DNA of 64,000 nucleotides from Streptomyces fradiae ATCC 10745 = DSM 40063. GTDB lineage: Bacteria > Actinomycetota > Actinomycetes > Streptomycetales > Streptomycetaceae. The stretch spans positions 1,722,501 through 1,786,500 of the forward strand of contig NZ_CP023696.1 in assembly GCF_008704425.1 (NCBI RefSeq). Direction: 5' to 3'. The stretch's first letter is position 1; each line of letters begins with the position of its first letter. The translations under genes were made by a program, and so were the position numbers. The notes beneath the pieces were generated by a model. The model worked only from the letters and a program-made list of their open reading frames with translations, did not search any database and was not told the DNA's origin. Below, piece after piece: positions 36,504 through 44,701 of the stretch.

Positions 36504-37244
36504 TCAGCGGCCTCCCGGCCCGTCGGCCTGCCCGTCGGCCGGGCCGTGCACGTCGGTGAGGCGCAGTCCGGCGTGGGCCTTGTAGCGGCGGTTGACGGAG
36601 ATCAGGTTGGCGACCAGGGCCTCCACCTGGTGGGCGCCGCGCAGCCGCCCCGCGAAGACGCCCCGCATGCCCGGGATGCGGGCGGCGAGCGCCTGCACCA
36701 GATCGGTGTCGGCGCGCTTCTCGCCGAGGACCAGCACGTCCGTGTCGATCTCCTCGACCGTCTCGTCCTGGAGCAGCACCGCCGACAGGTGGTGGAACGC
36801 CGCCGTGACCCGCGACTCGGGGAGCAGCGCGGCGGCCTGCTGGGCGGCGCTGCCCTCCTCGGGCTTGAGGGCGTAGGCGCCCTGCTTGTCGAAGCCGAGC
36901 GGGTTCACGCAGTCGACGACGAGCTTGCCGCGCAGCTCCTCCCGGAGCGCCGTGAGCGTCGCGGCGTGGCCCTCCCACGGCACGGCGACGATCACGATGT
37001 CGGCGCGGCGGGCGCACTCGGCGTTGTCGGCGCCCTCGACGCCGAGGCCGATGGCGCCGGCGGCCTCGCGGGCCCGCTCGGCGGCGCGCGAACCGATGAT
37101 CACCTTCTGGCCCGCGCGGGCCAGCCGGTAGGCGAGGCCGCGGCCCTGGTCGCCGGTGCCGCCGAGGACCCCGACGACGAGGCCGGACACGTCGGGCAGG
37201 TCCCAGGGGTCGCGGGCGGGCTTCTTGGTCTCCGTCTCACTCAT
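36504..37244 (-). CDS. npdG: NADPH-dependent F420 reductase-type oxidoreductase
   Basis: 246 residues. The N-terminal Rossmann motif GVLGGTGDQGRGLAYRLARAG with IIGSRAAERA (NADPH-type) leads into ADIVIVAVPWEGH, VVDCVNPLGFDKQ and the C-terminal RLRGAHQVEALVANLISVNRRYK. It should transfer hydride between NADPH and coenzyme F420, a cofactor abundant in Streptomyces. TAGTGT ends 7 nt before the ATG, suggesting a leaderless mRNA. It is divergent from the 37336 gene, with 91 bp between starts. Confidence 0.9.
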   Translation of the reverse strand: MSETETKKPARDPWDLPDVSGLVVGVLGGTGDQGRGLAYRLARAGQKVIIGSRAAERAREAAGAIGLGVEGADNAECARRADIVIVAVPWEGHAATLTALREELRGKLVVDCVNPLGFDKQGAYALKPEEGSAAQQAAALLPESRVTAAFHHLSAVLLQDETVEEIDTDVLVLGEKRADTDLVQALAARIPGMRGVFAGRLRGAHQVEALVANLISVNRRYKAHAGLRLTDVHGPADGQADGPGGR

Positions 37245-37335
37245 GGTGCCGACACTACGTGCAGGGCCCCTCGTTGGGGTGACGGGGCGGTGAAGCGCGG
37301 CGCGGGGCGCGCCGGGGCGGGCAGGATGCCGCCCC

Positions 37336-37956
37336 ATGGATGCCGTACGGGTCGCCCTGCTCCGCGACGTGCTCGCCGGGACGGCGTGGCCGTCGGCCGC
37401 GCGCTCCTTCGCCGGGGCGCTGCGGTCGTCGGTCGTCCGGCACGGCGGGGGCCTGCTGCTGGTGGGAACCGCCGGGTACGAGCCGTGGCACCTGGCCGCG
37501 CACCTGGGGGACGAGGCGCGGTGGGCGGGGCTCCCGGAGCTGTCCCCCACCCTCGTACGGCACCGGGTGCGGCCGGGCGACCCGCCGCACCTGGCGGTGG
37601 GCCCCGGGCGGCTGGAGGTGGCGGGGCGCGGGGCGACACTGCTGGTGGTGGCGCCGGACCGGCTGGGCGGCGGGCTGCTGGAGCGGGTGCACGGGGCGCG
37701 CCGGGCGGGCGCCACGGTACTGGCCCTGGGCGGCGGCGACGGCGAGGGGGAGGTGCGGGGCCTGGCGCACGAGGCGCTCACCGTGGACCCGGCGCGGGAC
37801 GGGGGCGTCGACCTCGACACGGTGCAGCACCTGGTGAGCGCGGCGGCCGGGGAGGCCGGCCCGTCGCCGCGGGGCGGGGGCCGCGGCCGGTTCCGGGACC
37901 GGCTGTCCCGGCTGGCCGACCACCTGACGTCGCCGCCCCCGCCGGAGCGCTGGTAG
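37336..37956 (+). CDS. Conserved hypothetical protein, possibly SIS-like fold
   Basis: 206 residues with no signal peptide or membrane segment. Alternating strands and helices (GGGLLLVGTAGYEPWHLAAHL, ATLLVVAPDRLGGGLLERVH, AGATVLALGGGDGE, EALTVDPARDGGVDLDTVQHL) recall sugar-isomerase (SIS) phosphosugar-binding domains, but the diagnostic Ser/Thr-rich loop is not clear. The C-terminal ~40 residues are basic and disordered. CAGGAT ends 8 nt before the ATG (leaderless candidate). Function unknown. Confidence 0.65.
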   Translation: MDAVRVALLRDVLAGTAWPSAARSFAGALRSSVVRHGGGLLLVGTAGYEPWHLAAHLGDEARWAGLPELSPTLVRHRVRPGDPPHLAVGPGRLEVAGRGATLLVVAPDRLGGGLLERVHGARRAGATVLALGGGDGEGEVRGLAHEALTVDPARDGGVDLDTVQHLVSAAAGEAGPSPRGGGRGRFRDRLSRLADHLTSPPPPERW

Positions 37957-38108
37957 GCAGGCCCCACGAACGGGCACGCGCCCTACGCGGCACGGCCGGG
38001 TGGCCGGCGCGCGTACCGGGTAGCCGACGCGCGGACGACCGGACGACCGGACCACCAGGCCCGGCAAGCACCGGGGGCCGGGGGCCGGGGGCCGGTACGA
38101 AAATCCGC

Positions 38109-38138
38109 TTGCCGCCGGTGACGGGGGGCGCGCAGCAT
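38109..38138 (+). promoter_or_regulatory. Promoter of the MFS gene at 38147
   Basis: TTGCCG (38109-38114) and CAGCAT (38133-38138) are separated by 18 bp, and the -10-like box ends 8 nt before the GTG start. There is no Shine-Dalgarno. This is a housekeeping-type promoter giving a probable leaderless mRNA. Confidence 0.5.
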
Positions 38139-38146
38139 GGCACGCC

Positions 38147-39421
38147 GTGACGTCGAAGCTCGCCGCGATCCTGCCGGACCTGTCCCCGTGGAGGTCCTCC
38201 CGTGACTTCCGCCTCCTGTGGGTGCAGGGGCTCATCGCCTACTTCGGCAGCTTCACCGCCCTGGTGGCGCTGCCGCTCCAGATCAAGGAGCTGACCGGTT
38301 CGCCGTTCGCGGTCGGCGCCATGGGCGCGGTGGAGCTGATCCCACTGGTGGTGTTCGGCCTGTACGGGGGCGCGCTCGCCGACGCGGTGGACCGGCGCCG
38401 GGTGATCCTCGCCACGGAGGCGGGCATGGCCGTGCTCGCCGGAATCCTGCTGGTCAACGCGCTGCTGCCGGAGCCGCTGCTGTGGCCGCTGTACGTGGTG
38501 GCGGCCGGGGTGTCCGCGCTGGCGGGGCTCCAGCGGCCGGCGCTGGACTCGCTGATGGCGCGGATCGTGCCGCACGACCAGCTCCCGGCGTCGGCCGCGC
38601 TGAACGCCCTGCGGTGGCAGGTCGGCGCCATCGCGGGGCCCGCGGTGGCGGGGCTGGTGGTGGCGTTCGCCGGGCACGGCGCGGCGTACGCGGGGACCGT
38701 CGGCTGCTTCGCGGTGTCGGTGCTGCTGTGCCTGCGGCTGTCCCCGGCGCCGCCCGTGAGCGGCTCCGACAGGCCGTCGCTGCGGGGCATCGTGGAGGGG
38801 GCGCGGTACGCCTGGTCGCGGCCTGTGCTGCTCGGCACGTACGCGGTGGACCTCGCGGCGATGCTGCTGGCCTACCCGCCGACCCTGTTCCCGTTCCTGG
38901 CGGACGAGCTGGGGGCGCCGTGGGCGCTGGGCCTGATGTACGCGGCGGAGTCCGCGGGGTCGGTGCTGCTGAGCCTGACCAGCGGCTGGACCTCCCGCGT
39001 GCGGCGGCACGGGCTGATGGTGGTGGTGGGCGCGGCCGGGTGGGGGCTGGCCGTGGCGGGCGCGGGCTGGTTCGACAGCCTGTGGCTGGTGCTGCTGTGC
39101 CTGGCCTTCGCGGGCGCGGGCGACATGCTGAGCGGGCTGGGCCGCTCGACGATCTGGAACCAGACGATCCCGGACGAGCTGCGGGGCCGCCTGGCCGGCA
39201 TCGAGGTGCTCTCCTACAGCGTGGGCCCGCAGCTCGGACAGGTGCGGGCGGGCACGATGGCCGGCTGGACGGGCACGCGCGGCGCCATCTGGGGCGGTGG
39301 CCTGGCGTGCGTGGCGGCGGTGGGGCTGCTGGCGGCGGCGCTGCCGAAGCTGGTCTCGTACGACGCCACCACCGACCCGGACGCCCGGCGCCGCCGGGAG
39401 GCCCACGAGCAGGCCGGGTAG
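38147..39421 (+). CDS. MFS transporter (EntS-like)
   Basis: 424 residues, ~12 membrane segments. The N-terminus LSPWRSSRDFRLLWVQGLIAYFG and motif LYGGALADAVDRRRVILATE are typical of the enterobactin-exporter-like MFS branch. GSDRPSLRGIVEGARYAWSRPVLLGTY marks the central cytoplasmic loop. Substrate unknown. No siderophore biosynthetic gene is nearby, so the family label should not be read as function. Confidence 0.88.
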   Translation: MTSKLAAILPDLSPWRSSRDFRLLWVQGLIAYFGSFTALVALPLQIKELTGSPFAVGAMGAVELIPLVVFGLYGGALADAVDRRRVILATEAGMAVLAGILLVNALLPEPLLWPLYVVAAGVSALAGLQRPALDSLMARIVPHDQLPASAALNALRWQVGAIAGPAVAGLVVAFAGHGAAYAGTVGCFAVSVLLCLRLSPAPPVSGSDRPSLRGIVEGARYAWSRPVLLGTYAVDLAAMLLAYPPTLFPFLADELGAPWALGLMYAAESAGSVLLSLTSGWTSRVRRHGLMVVVGAAGWGLAVAGAGWFDSLWLVLLCLAFAGAGDMLSGLGRSTIWNQTIPDELRGRLAGIEVLSYSVGPQLGQVRAGTMAGWTGTRGAIWGGGLACVAAVGLLAAALPKLVSYDATTDPDARRRREAHEQAG

Positions 39422-39476
39422 CCGGCCGGTCCCGGCGCCCCCGCGGCGCGGGGGCGGCGGGCCGGGCCTGCCGGGG

Positions 39477-39704
39477 TCAGCGTTCGGGGTCCTGCGGGGT
39501 GTCGTCGTGCCAGCGGGGGTCCGTCTCCCAGTCGGCGTTGCGCTCGCGGGCCGTCTCCATGGCGCGGCCGGCCTCCCCCGCCGTCCGGTAGGGGCCGAAG
39601 CGGTCCTTCGCCGGGCACTCCGGGCCCTCCTCCACCTTCCGGTGGTGCAGGCAGTAGTACCACTCGCCCGGTTTGCCCACCGCGCGCTTCTTGAACAGGG
39701 CCAT
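39477..39704 (-). CDS. Small conserved hypothetical protein
   Basis: 75 residues: MALFKKRAVGKPGEWYYCLH, then HRKVEEGPECPAKDRFGPYRTAGEAGRAMETARERN, ending DDTPQDPER. The YYCLHHRKVEEGPEC-PAKDRFGPY pattern with two Cys and an aromatic-rich core resembles small SPOR-like or zinc-ribbon-like Streptomyces proteins. Function unknown. Divergent from map, with 54 bp between starts. Confidence 0.7.
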   Translation of the reverse strand: MALFKKRAVGKPGEWYYCLHHRKVEEGPECPAKDRFGPYRTAGEAGRAMETARERNADWETDPRWHDDTPQDPER

Positions 39705-39746
39705 GTCGCTCCTTCCTCTGTCCCATGGTGCCCCGCGCGCCCTGGT

Positions 39747-39752
39747 TAGACT
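39747..39752 (+). promoter_or_regulatory. -10 box for leaderless map mRNA
   Basis: TAGACT ends exactly 6 nt before the ATG of map, identical in sequence and spacing to the box before nadE. No ribosome-binding site is visible. Confidence 0.6.
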
Positions 39753-39758
39753 CGCCGC

Positions 39759-40616
39759 ATGTCTGGCCAGTCGCTGCTCGTCCCCGGGGTGCAGTCCCCC
39801 GTCCGTTCCGTCCCCGGTTCCATCCGCCGGCCCGAGTACGTCGGAAAGCCCGCCCCGAAGCCGTACGACGGCCCCGAGGTGCAGGACTCCGACACCATCG
39901 AGCGGATGCGCGTCGCGGGCCGCATCGCCGCCCGGGCGATGGAGGAGGCCGCCAAGCACATCGCGCCCGGCGTGACCACCGACGAGCTGGACCGGATCGC
40001 CCACGCGTACATGTGCGACCACGGGGCCTACCCGTCGACGCTCGGCTACCGGGGCTTCCCGAAGTCGCTGTGCGCCTCCGTCAACGAGGTCATCTGCCAC
40101 GGCATCCCCGACTCGACCGTCCTCAAGGACGGCGACATCGTCAACCTGGACGTGACGGCGTACATCCACGGCGTCCACGGCGACAACAACGCCACCTACC
40201 TGTGCGGCGACGTCGACGAGGAGTCGCGGCTGCTCGTGGAGCGCACGCGCGAGGCCCTGGCGCGGGCGATCAAGGCCGTCCGGCCGGGCCGGCAGATCAA
40301 CGTGATCGGCCGCGTCATCGAGTCGTACGCCAAGCGCTTCGGCTACGGGGTGGTGCGGGACTTCACGGGGCACGGCATCAACACGTCCTTCCACTCCGGG
40401 CTGATCATCCCGCACTACGACTCCCCGCACGCCACGACCGTGATGCGGCCGGGCATGACCTTCACCATCGAGCCCATGCTGACGCTGGGCACCCACGAGT
40501 ACGACATGTGGGAGGACGGCTGGACGGTCGTGACGAAGGACCGCAGGCGGAGCGCGCAGTTCGAGCACACGCTCGTGGTGACCGACAGCGGGGCCGACAT
40601 CCTCACCTTGCCCTGA
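39759..40616 (+). CDS. map: Type I methionine aminopeptidase
   Basis: 285 residues with an N-terminal ~40-residue extension ([20 protein letters not shown]) typical of actinobacterial MAP1c. Metal ligands are all in place: Asp in [10 protein letters not shown], Asp in [10 protein letters not shown], His in DFTGHGIN, Glu in TIEPML and Glu in QFEHTL. The substrate-binding His is in EVICHGIPD. It removes N-terminal Met from new proteins. Leaderless transcript predicted from the -10 box. Confidence 0.96.
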   Translation: MSGQSLLVPGVQSPVRSVPGSIRRPEYVGKPAPKPYDGPEVQDSDTIERMRVAGRIAARAMEEAAKHIAPGVTTDELDRIAHAYMCDHGAYPSTLGYRGFPKSLCASVNEVICHGIPDSTVLKDGDIVNLDVTAYIHGVHGDNNATYLCGDVDEESRLLVERTREALARAIKAVRPGRQINVIGRVIESYAKRFGYGVVRDFTGHGINTSFHSGLIIPHYDSPHATTVMRPGMTFTIEPMLTLGTHEYDMWEDGWTVVTKDRRRSAQFEHTLVVTDSGADILTLP

Positions 40617-40799
40617 CGCCGGCGAGGGGTACCGTTTTTACCGACAGGACGTCGGAAAGCAGCTGACCCGGGTGTCCCCGAGCACGAGGACCGGGTGCGG
40701 TGGCGCCCGGTGCGCCCGCGCGTGACAGGGCGCGCCGGCACAGCCGCCCCACCCGCCCGCCTCGCGGCTTTCCGCCCCATCGGCCCCCGGAGGACCGCC

Positions 40800-41465
40800 T
40801 TGGACGCCAGCGCCACCGCCACCCCGTTCTCCACCCTCATCCGCACCGCGTCCCACGACGCGCACACGGAGGCCGAGACCTCGACGTTCATGGGCGACCT
40901 GCTCGGGGGCCGCCTCGGCCTGGACGCCTTCGCGCGGTACACCGAGCAGCTGTGGTTCGTCTACCGGGCGCTGGAGGAGGCCGCGGACGGCCTGGCGGAC
41001 GACCCCGTCGCCGGCCCCTTCATACGGCCCGAGCTGCTGCGCACCGCCGAGCTGGAGCGGGACCTCGCCCACCTGATGGGGCCCGGGTGGCGGGAGCGCG
41101 TCTCCCCGCTCCCGGCGACCGCCGCGTACGCGGCCCGCGTCGAGGAGTGCGCCCGCACCTGGCCCGCGGGGTACGTCGCCCACCACTACACGCGCTACCT
41201 GGGCGACCTCTCCGGCGGCCAGGTCATCCGCGACCGGGCCGAGCGCCGGTGGGGCTTCGCGCGCAAGGGCGACGGCGTCCGCTTCTACGTGTTCGACGCC
41301 ATCGACAACCCGGCCGCGTTCAAGCGGGACTACCGGGCGCTGCTCGACGCGGTGGACGCCGACGACCTGGAGCGGCAGCGGATCGTGGACGAGTGCCGGC
41401 GCGCCTTCGCGTTCAACACGGCCGTCTTCCGCGAGCTGGGCGAGGAGTACCCGCTGAGCGCCTGA
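40800..41465 (+). CDS. Biliverdin-producing heme oxygenase, TTG start
   Basis: 221 residues from the TTG at 40800, supported by CGGAGGA 5 nt upstream and by the family length of ~215; an ATG at 40695 would add 35 residues of non-homologous sequence. The proximal heme ligand is His22 in HDAHTEAETSTFMGDLL, the distal helix is YLGDLSGGQ, and FAFNTAVFREL closes the domain. It opens heme to biliverdin, CO and Fe2+, recycling iron. No heme uptake gene is adjacent; an FTR1-like gene lies 1.1 kb downstream. Confidence 0.93.
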   Translation: MDASATATPFSTLIRTASHDAHTEAETSTFMGDLLGGRLGLDAFARYTEQLWFVYRALEEAADGLADDPVAGPFIRPELLRTAELERDLAHLMGPGWRERVSPLPATAAYAARVEECARTWPAGYVAHHYTRYLGDLSGGQVIRDRAERRWGFARKGDGVRFYVFDAIDNPAAFKRDYRALLDAVDADDLERQRIVDECRRAFAFNTAVFRELGEEYPLSA

Positions 41466-41715
41466 CCGGCGTGCCGGGCACCTGACCGTCTCCCCGCCGG
41501 AGGGCCGGGCGCCGGGCCGTGCGGCGGACGCCGGGCCGGGCGCGGGGCCGGGCGGCGGACGCCGGACGCGGGGCCGGGCGGCGAGCCCGTCCGGCGCGTG
41601 GGGCGGGGGGCAGCCCGCGCGGCCCCTCAGGCGAGGCGCGGCCCACGGGGGGCGGGCGGCCGACGCGGGGCGAGCGACCGGCGCGGGGCGGCCGATCGGC
41701 CCACGGCCGGGCGGG

Positions 41716-42390
41716 TCAGCCGGCGAGCGGGCCGTGGCCCAGGCTGCGGACCCGGCCGCCCAGTTCGATGACGCCGTCCGGGCCGGGCGCCGTCATGATC
41801 TGCGGGCCCTCCCCCTGGGCGATGTTGAGCGCCCGGCCCAGCTCCGCCGTCAGCAGCAGCGCCGCGGCGCCCGTCGCCTCGTCCTCGTCGATCCCGTCGC
41901 CCCGCCCCGGGAAGGCCCGCGCGCGCACCCGTCCGGCGGCCTCGTCCTCCCACGCCCACGCGTACAGCCACTCCCCCGGCGGCGGCACTTCCAGCGCCTC
42001 CACCTCGGCGGCCGAGCCGTACCGGCGCAGGGTGCGCGGCGGCGCCCACTCGGCGCGCGCCTCGATCCAGGTGAACTCGCCGTCCTGGCGCACCCACACC
42101 TCGCCCACCGGCAGGTCCAGCACCTCCAGGTCCAGCAGCCAGGCGGCGCCGACGACCGGGTGCCCGGCGAAGGGCAGCCGCACGCCGGGCGTGTAGATGT
42201 CGAGGGCGCCGCGCTCGGGGTCGTCCACGAACACCGTCTCGCTGAAGCCGAGTTCCTTGGCGAGCGCCTGCCGGGCCGCCTCGTCGGGGCAGGCCCTGCC
42301 CTCCCGTACGACGCCGAGCCGGTTGCCGTGGCGTCCGTCGGGACCGCAGAAGACCGCCAGGACGTCGTACGCAGTGTTCACCGGATTCAC
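41716..42390 (-). CDS. PhzF-family isomerase/epimerase-like protein (copy 1)
   Basis: 224 residues from the GTG at 42390; a GTG at 42381 and a TTG at 42402 are alternatives. PhzF signatures: YDVLAVFCGPDGRHGNRLGVV, ELGFSETVFVDDPERGALDIYTPGVRLPFAGHPVVG (domain 1 core) and DEDEATGAAALLLTAELGR (domain 2, catalytic region). It is shorter than the usual 260-300 residues. Reaction unknown; most members are not phenazine enzymes. A second PhzF-like gene lies at 52204. The 41466-41715 gap downstream is repetitive GGGCCGGGCG sequence with no gene. Confidence 0.8.
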   Translation of the reverse strand: MNPVNTAYDVLAVFCGPDGRHGNRLGVVREGRACPDEAARQALAKELGFSETVFVDDPERGALDIYTPGVRLPFAGHPVVGAAWLLDLEVLDLPVGEVWVRQDGEFTWIEARAEWAPPRTLRRYGSAAEVEALEVPPPGEWLYAWAWEDEAAGRVRARAFPGRGDGIDEDEATGAAALLLTAELGRALNIAQGEGPQIMTAPGPDGVIELGGRVRSLGHGPLAG

Positions 42391-42553
42391 CGGGGCATTC
42401 AAGCACGGCCGCCGGGGCCGGGGATGGTGTGACCGGCCGGTACGGTGGCGGGGCCCCCTCGGGCCCGTCCCGGACCTCTCCGGCGGGCCCCTCGGGTCCG
42501 TGCCGGAGCGCGTCCGGCGGGCCCGTGCACCGGACCGACGGAAGGCCGCCCCT

Positions 42554-43540
42554 GTGCTCGGCTCCCATCTCGCGGGTCTGCGCGGCGGCTTGGAGGCCGC
42601 CCTGCTCGTCGGCGTGCTCGCCGCGTGGTGGGGCGCGGGCCGCGGCGGCGCGCGGGCGGCGGGCCGACGCGGCGTCGCCGTACGGGGGTTGTGGATCGGG
42701 GCCGCCGCGGCGGGGCTGGCGGCGCTGGCCGTCGGCTGGGTCTTCACCTACGGGACGCGGGAGTTGACGCCCGGGGCGCTGAAGGTGCTCGGCGGCGTGC
42801 TGTCCGTGGCGGCGGCCGGGTGCGTGACCTGGGCGGTGCTCCGCCCGGACGGGGCGCGGGCCGGGGCGGCGGGCGCGGCCGGGTTCCTGGTGGTGGCGCG
42901 GGAGGGGACGGCGACGGCGCTGTTCCTGTGGGCGGCCGTGTCGGCGGCGCGGGACGAGGCCGGGTCGGCGGGGCCGCTGGGCATGGTGCTGCTGGGCCTG
43001 GGGGTGGCCGCGCTGCTGGGCTGGGGGGCGCACCTGGGCGTGCGGCGGCTGCCGGAGGCCCGGCTGCGCGCCGTGGCGGGCGGGGTGCTGGCGGTCGTCA
43101 CGGCGGGGGTGCTGGCGCGGGGGGTGCGCGACCTCCAGGACGGCGGCCCGCTGGGCGGGCTGCTCGCGGGGCGGGCGGTGGACCTGGGCGGCGCGGTGGC
43201 GCCGGACCGGTGGCCGGGGGCCCTGCTGGAGGGCGTCTTCAACGTGTCCCCGGAGCCGACGGTGCTCCAGGTCGCGGTGTGGGCGCTGTACCTGGTCCCG
43301 GCGCTCGCGCTCGCCCTGGCCCCGGTAGGGTTCGGTCGGTCGGTGCCGGTCGGGGTCGAGGAGCAGAAGAGAACCGATGCGAGGGCTGGGGCTGGTGGAG
43401 GGGCGGGGCCGGACGCGGGTCCGGGCGGGCCGCGGAGCGCTGGCGGCCGTCGCGGCGGTGGCGGCGCTGACACTGACGGCGAGCGGCTGCGTGACGGTCC
43501 GCGGCGAGCTGGCGGTCGTGCCGACGGCGACCCGCGATGA
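42554..43540 (+). CDS. FTR1-like iron permease with degenerate REXXE motifs
   Basis: 328 residues from a GTG; GGAAGG lies ~9 nt upstream. Seven membrane segments fit the FTR1/EfeU family. TM1 has LRGGLEAALLVGVLAAW where FTR1 has REGLE, and TM4 has VVAREGTATALFLW where the family has REGxE, so each iron-binding motif has lost one Glu. The final helix (VAVWALYLVPALALALAPVG) ends near 43335. The remaining ~65 codons are Arg/Gly/Asp-rich and overlap the next gene by 164 bp, so the natural end may have been lost. Transport activity is uncertain. Confidence 0.75.
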   Translation: MLGSHLAGLRGGLEAALLVGVLAAWWGAGRGGARAAGRRGVAVRGLWIGAAAAGLAALAVGWVFTYGTRELTPGALKVLGGVLSVAAAGCVTWAVLRPDGARAGAAGAAGFLVVAREGTATALFLWAAVSAARDEAGSAGPLGMVLLGLGVAALLGWGAHLGVRRLPEARLRAVAGGVLAVVTAGVLARGVRDLQDGGPLGGLLAGRAVDLGGAVAPDRWPGALLEGVFNVSPEPTVLQVAVWALYLVPALALALAPVGFGRSVPVGVEEQKRTDARAGAGGGAGPDAGPGGPRSAGGRRGGGGADTDGERLRDGPRRAGGRADGDPR

Positions 43541-44408
43541 GGCCGCGCGGGCGCTGAAGGACTTCACCGAGGCGTACAACGCCGCCGACAAGGCGTACGA
43601 CCCGACGCTGGACGCGCACCGGGTGACGGGTTCGCTGGGCGCGATCAACCAGGCGGGGCTCAAGGCCCGTTCGGTGACCGACCCGGACGGCAACCCGAAG
43701 CACCGGCCGCTGGAGCTGAGCGACGTCGAGCTGGTCATCCCCAAGAAGGCGGGCTGGCCGCGCTGGTTCGTCGCCGACGCCGACTCCAACACGGACACCG
43801 ACGGCGGGCCGGACGACAACCGGTGGCTGCTGCTGTTCGTCCGCGAGGGCGCCGACGCGACGTGGGAGGCGGCGCACCTGGCGATCCTGCCGCCCGACCG
43901 GGTGCCCGCGTTCCGCACCGACGCCGACGGCTGGGCCGAGCCCGCCCCGGCGGACGGCGGGTCGCTGGCGGTGGCGCCCGCGCGCCTGAGCCGGGACTAC
44001 GCCGCGTACATGGAGTCGGGTGAGCCGAAGGTCTTCGCGGACGGGCCGCACACCTCCGGGCTGCGGGCGGAGCGCGACAAGATCTCCCGCCGTCCGGGGC
44101 TGGCGCTGCAGTTCGCCGACCAGCCGCTGGACTCCGGGGCGTTCGCGCCGGTGGGGCTGGTCACCGAGGACGGCGGGGCGCTCGTGTTCTTCTCGAACCG
44201 GATCTACGAGCGGGCCACCACCGCCCACGGCTACCGGCCGAAGGTGACCCCGCAGGAGAAGCCCCTGCTCACCGGAGAGGTCCGCAACACGCTCACCAAG
44301 GAGTGGGTGTCGAGCCTGACCGCCCTGGTCAAGCCCGCCCCGGCCGACGAGGACCAGGTCGTCGTGCTCAACCGCTTCCAGGGTGTGACGGGGCTCAAGG
44401 GCTCCTGA
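43377..44408 (+). CDS. Secreted lipoprotein of unknown function
   Basis: 343 residues. The signal peptide (RAGRGALAAVAAVAALTLTASGC) ends in a lipobox with Cys ~37. The mature domain has EAARALKDFTEAYNAADKAYDP at its start and a mixed alpha/beta core (WPRWFVADADSNTDTDGGPD, RWLLLFVREG, YAAYMESGEPKVFADGPHTS), recalling SnoaL/NTF2-like folds at the N-terminus. It starts inside the 3' end of the FTR1-like gene and may be a partner lipoprotein. A ribosome site GAGGAGCAG lies ~12 nt upstream. Confidence 0.8.
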   Translation: MRGLGLVEGRGRTRVRAGRGALAAVAAVAALTLTASGCVTVRGELAVVPTATRDEAARALKDFTEAYNAADKAYDPTLDAHRVTGSLGAINQAGLKARSVTDPDGNPKHRPLELSDVELVIPKKAGWPRWFVADADSNTDTDGGPDDNRWLLLFVREGADATWEAAHLAILPPDRVPAFRTDADGWAEPAPADGGSLAVAPARLSRDYAAYMESGEPKVFADGPHTSGLRAERDKISRRPGLALQFADQPLDSGAFAPVGLVTEDGGALVFFSNRIYERATTAHGYRPKVTPQEKPLLTGEVRNTLTKEWVSSLTALVKPAPADEDQVVVLNRFQGVTGLKGS

Positions 44409-44438
44409 CCCCGGACGGCGGGGCGAGCCGGGCGGCGG

Positions 44439-44502
44439 CCGGCGCCGCGTACCGGCCGGGCGGCGGGCGGCCGGCGCCGCGTACCGGCCGGGCGGCGGGC
44501 GA
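44439..44502. repeat. Two 32-bp tandem units after the lipoprotein gene
   Basis: A 32-bp unit beginning CCGGCGCCGCGTACCGGCCG occurs twice in tandem and a partial third copy follows. It lies within the 267-bp gene-free convergent gap 44409-44675. Confidence 0.65.
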
Positions 44503-44643
44503 CCGGCGCCGGTACGGCCCTGGGCGGCGGTGCCGCCACCGGCGCCGACCGGGCGGGGTCGGGCGAGGACGGGCGGGGACGAGCCGGGCAGACGGCGCGG
44601 GCCGGGCGGGGCCTGCCCGGTCGGGCGGGCCGGGCAGGCCGCC

Positions 44644-44701
44644 GGCTCAGCCGGTGAGGGGCCAGGCGGCCCGGCTCAGCGGGTGAGGGGCCAGGCGACC
44701 G
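44644..44701. repeat. 29-bp imperfect duplication of a gene's 3' end
   Basis: GGCTCAGCSGGTGAGGGGCC plus nine bases occurs at 44644 and again at 44673. The right copy contains the last codons (VAWPLTR-stop) of the minus-strand prim-pol-like gene. The left copy would encode AAWPLTG-stop in another frame. Confidence 0.75.

Noticed and set aside
38147-44408. Siderophore or iron-uptake gene cluster (EntS-like MFS, heme oxygenase, FTR1-like, lipoprotein)
   Set aside because: The genes are on different strands, separated by map and PhzF, and no biosynthetic or receptor genes are present. Iron boxes were not seen.
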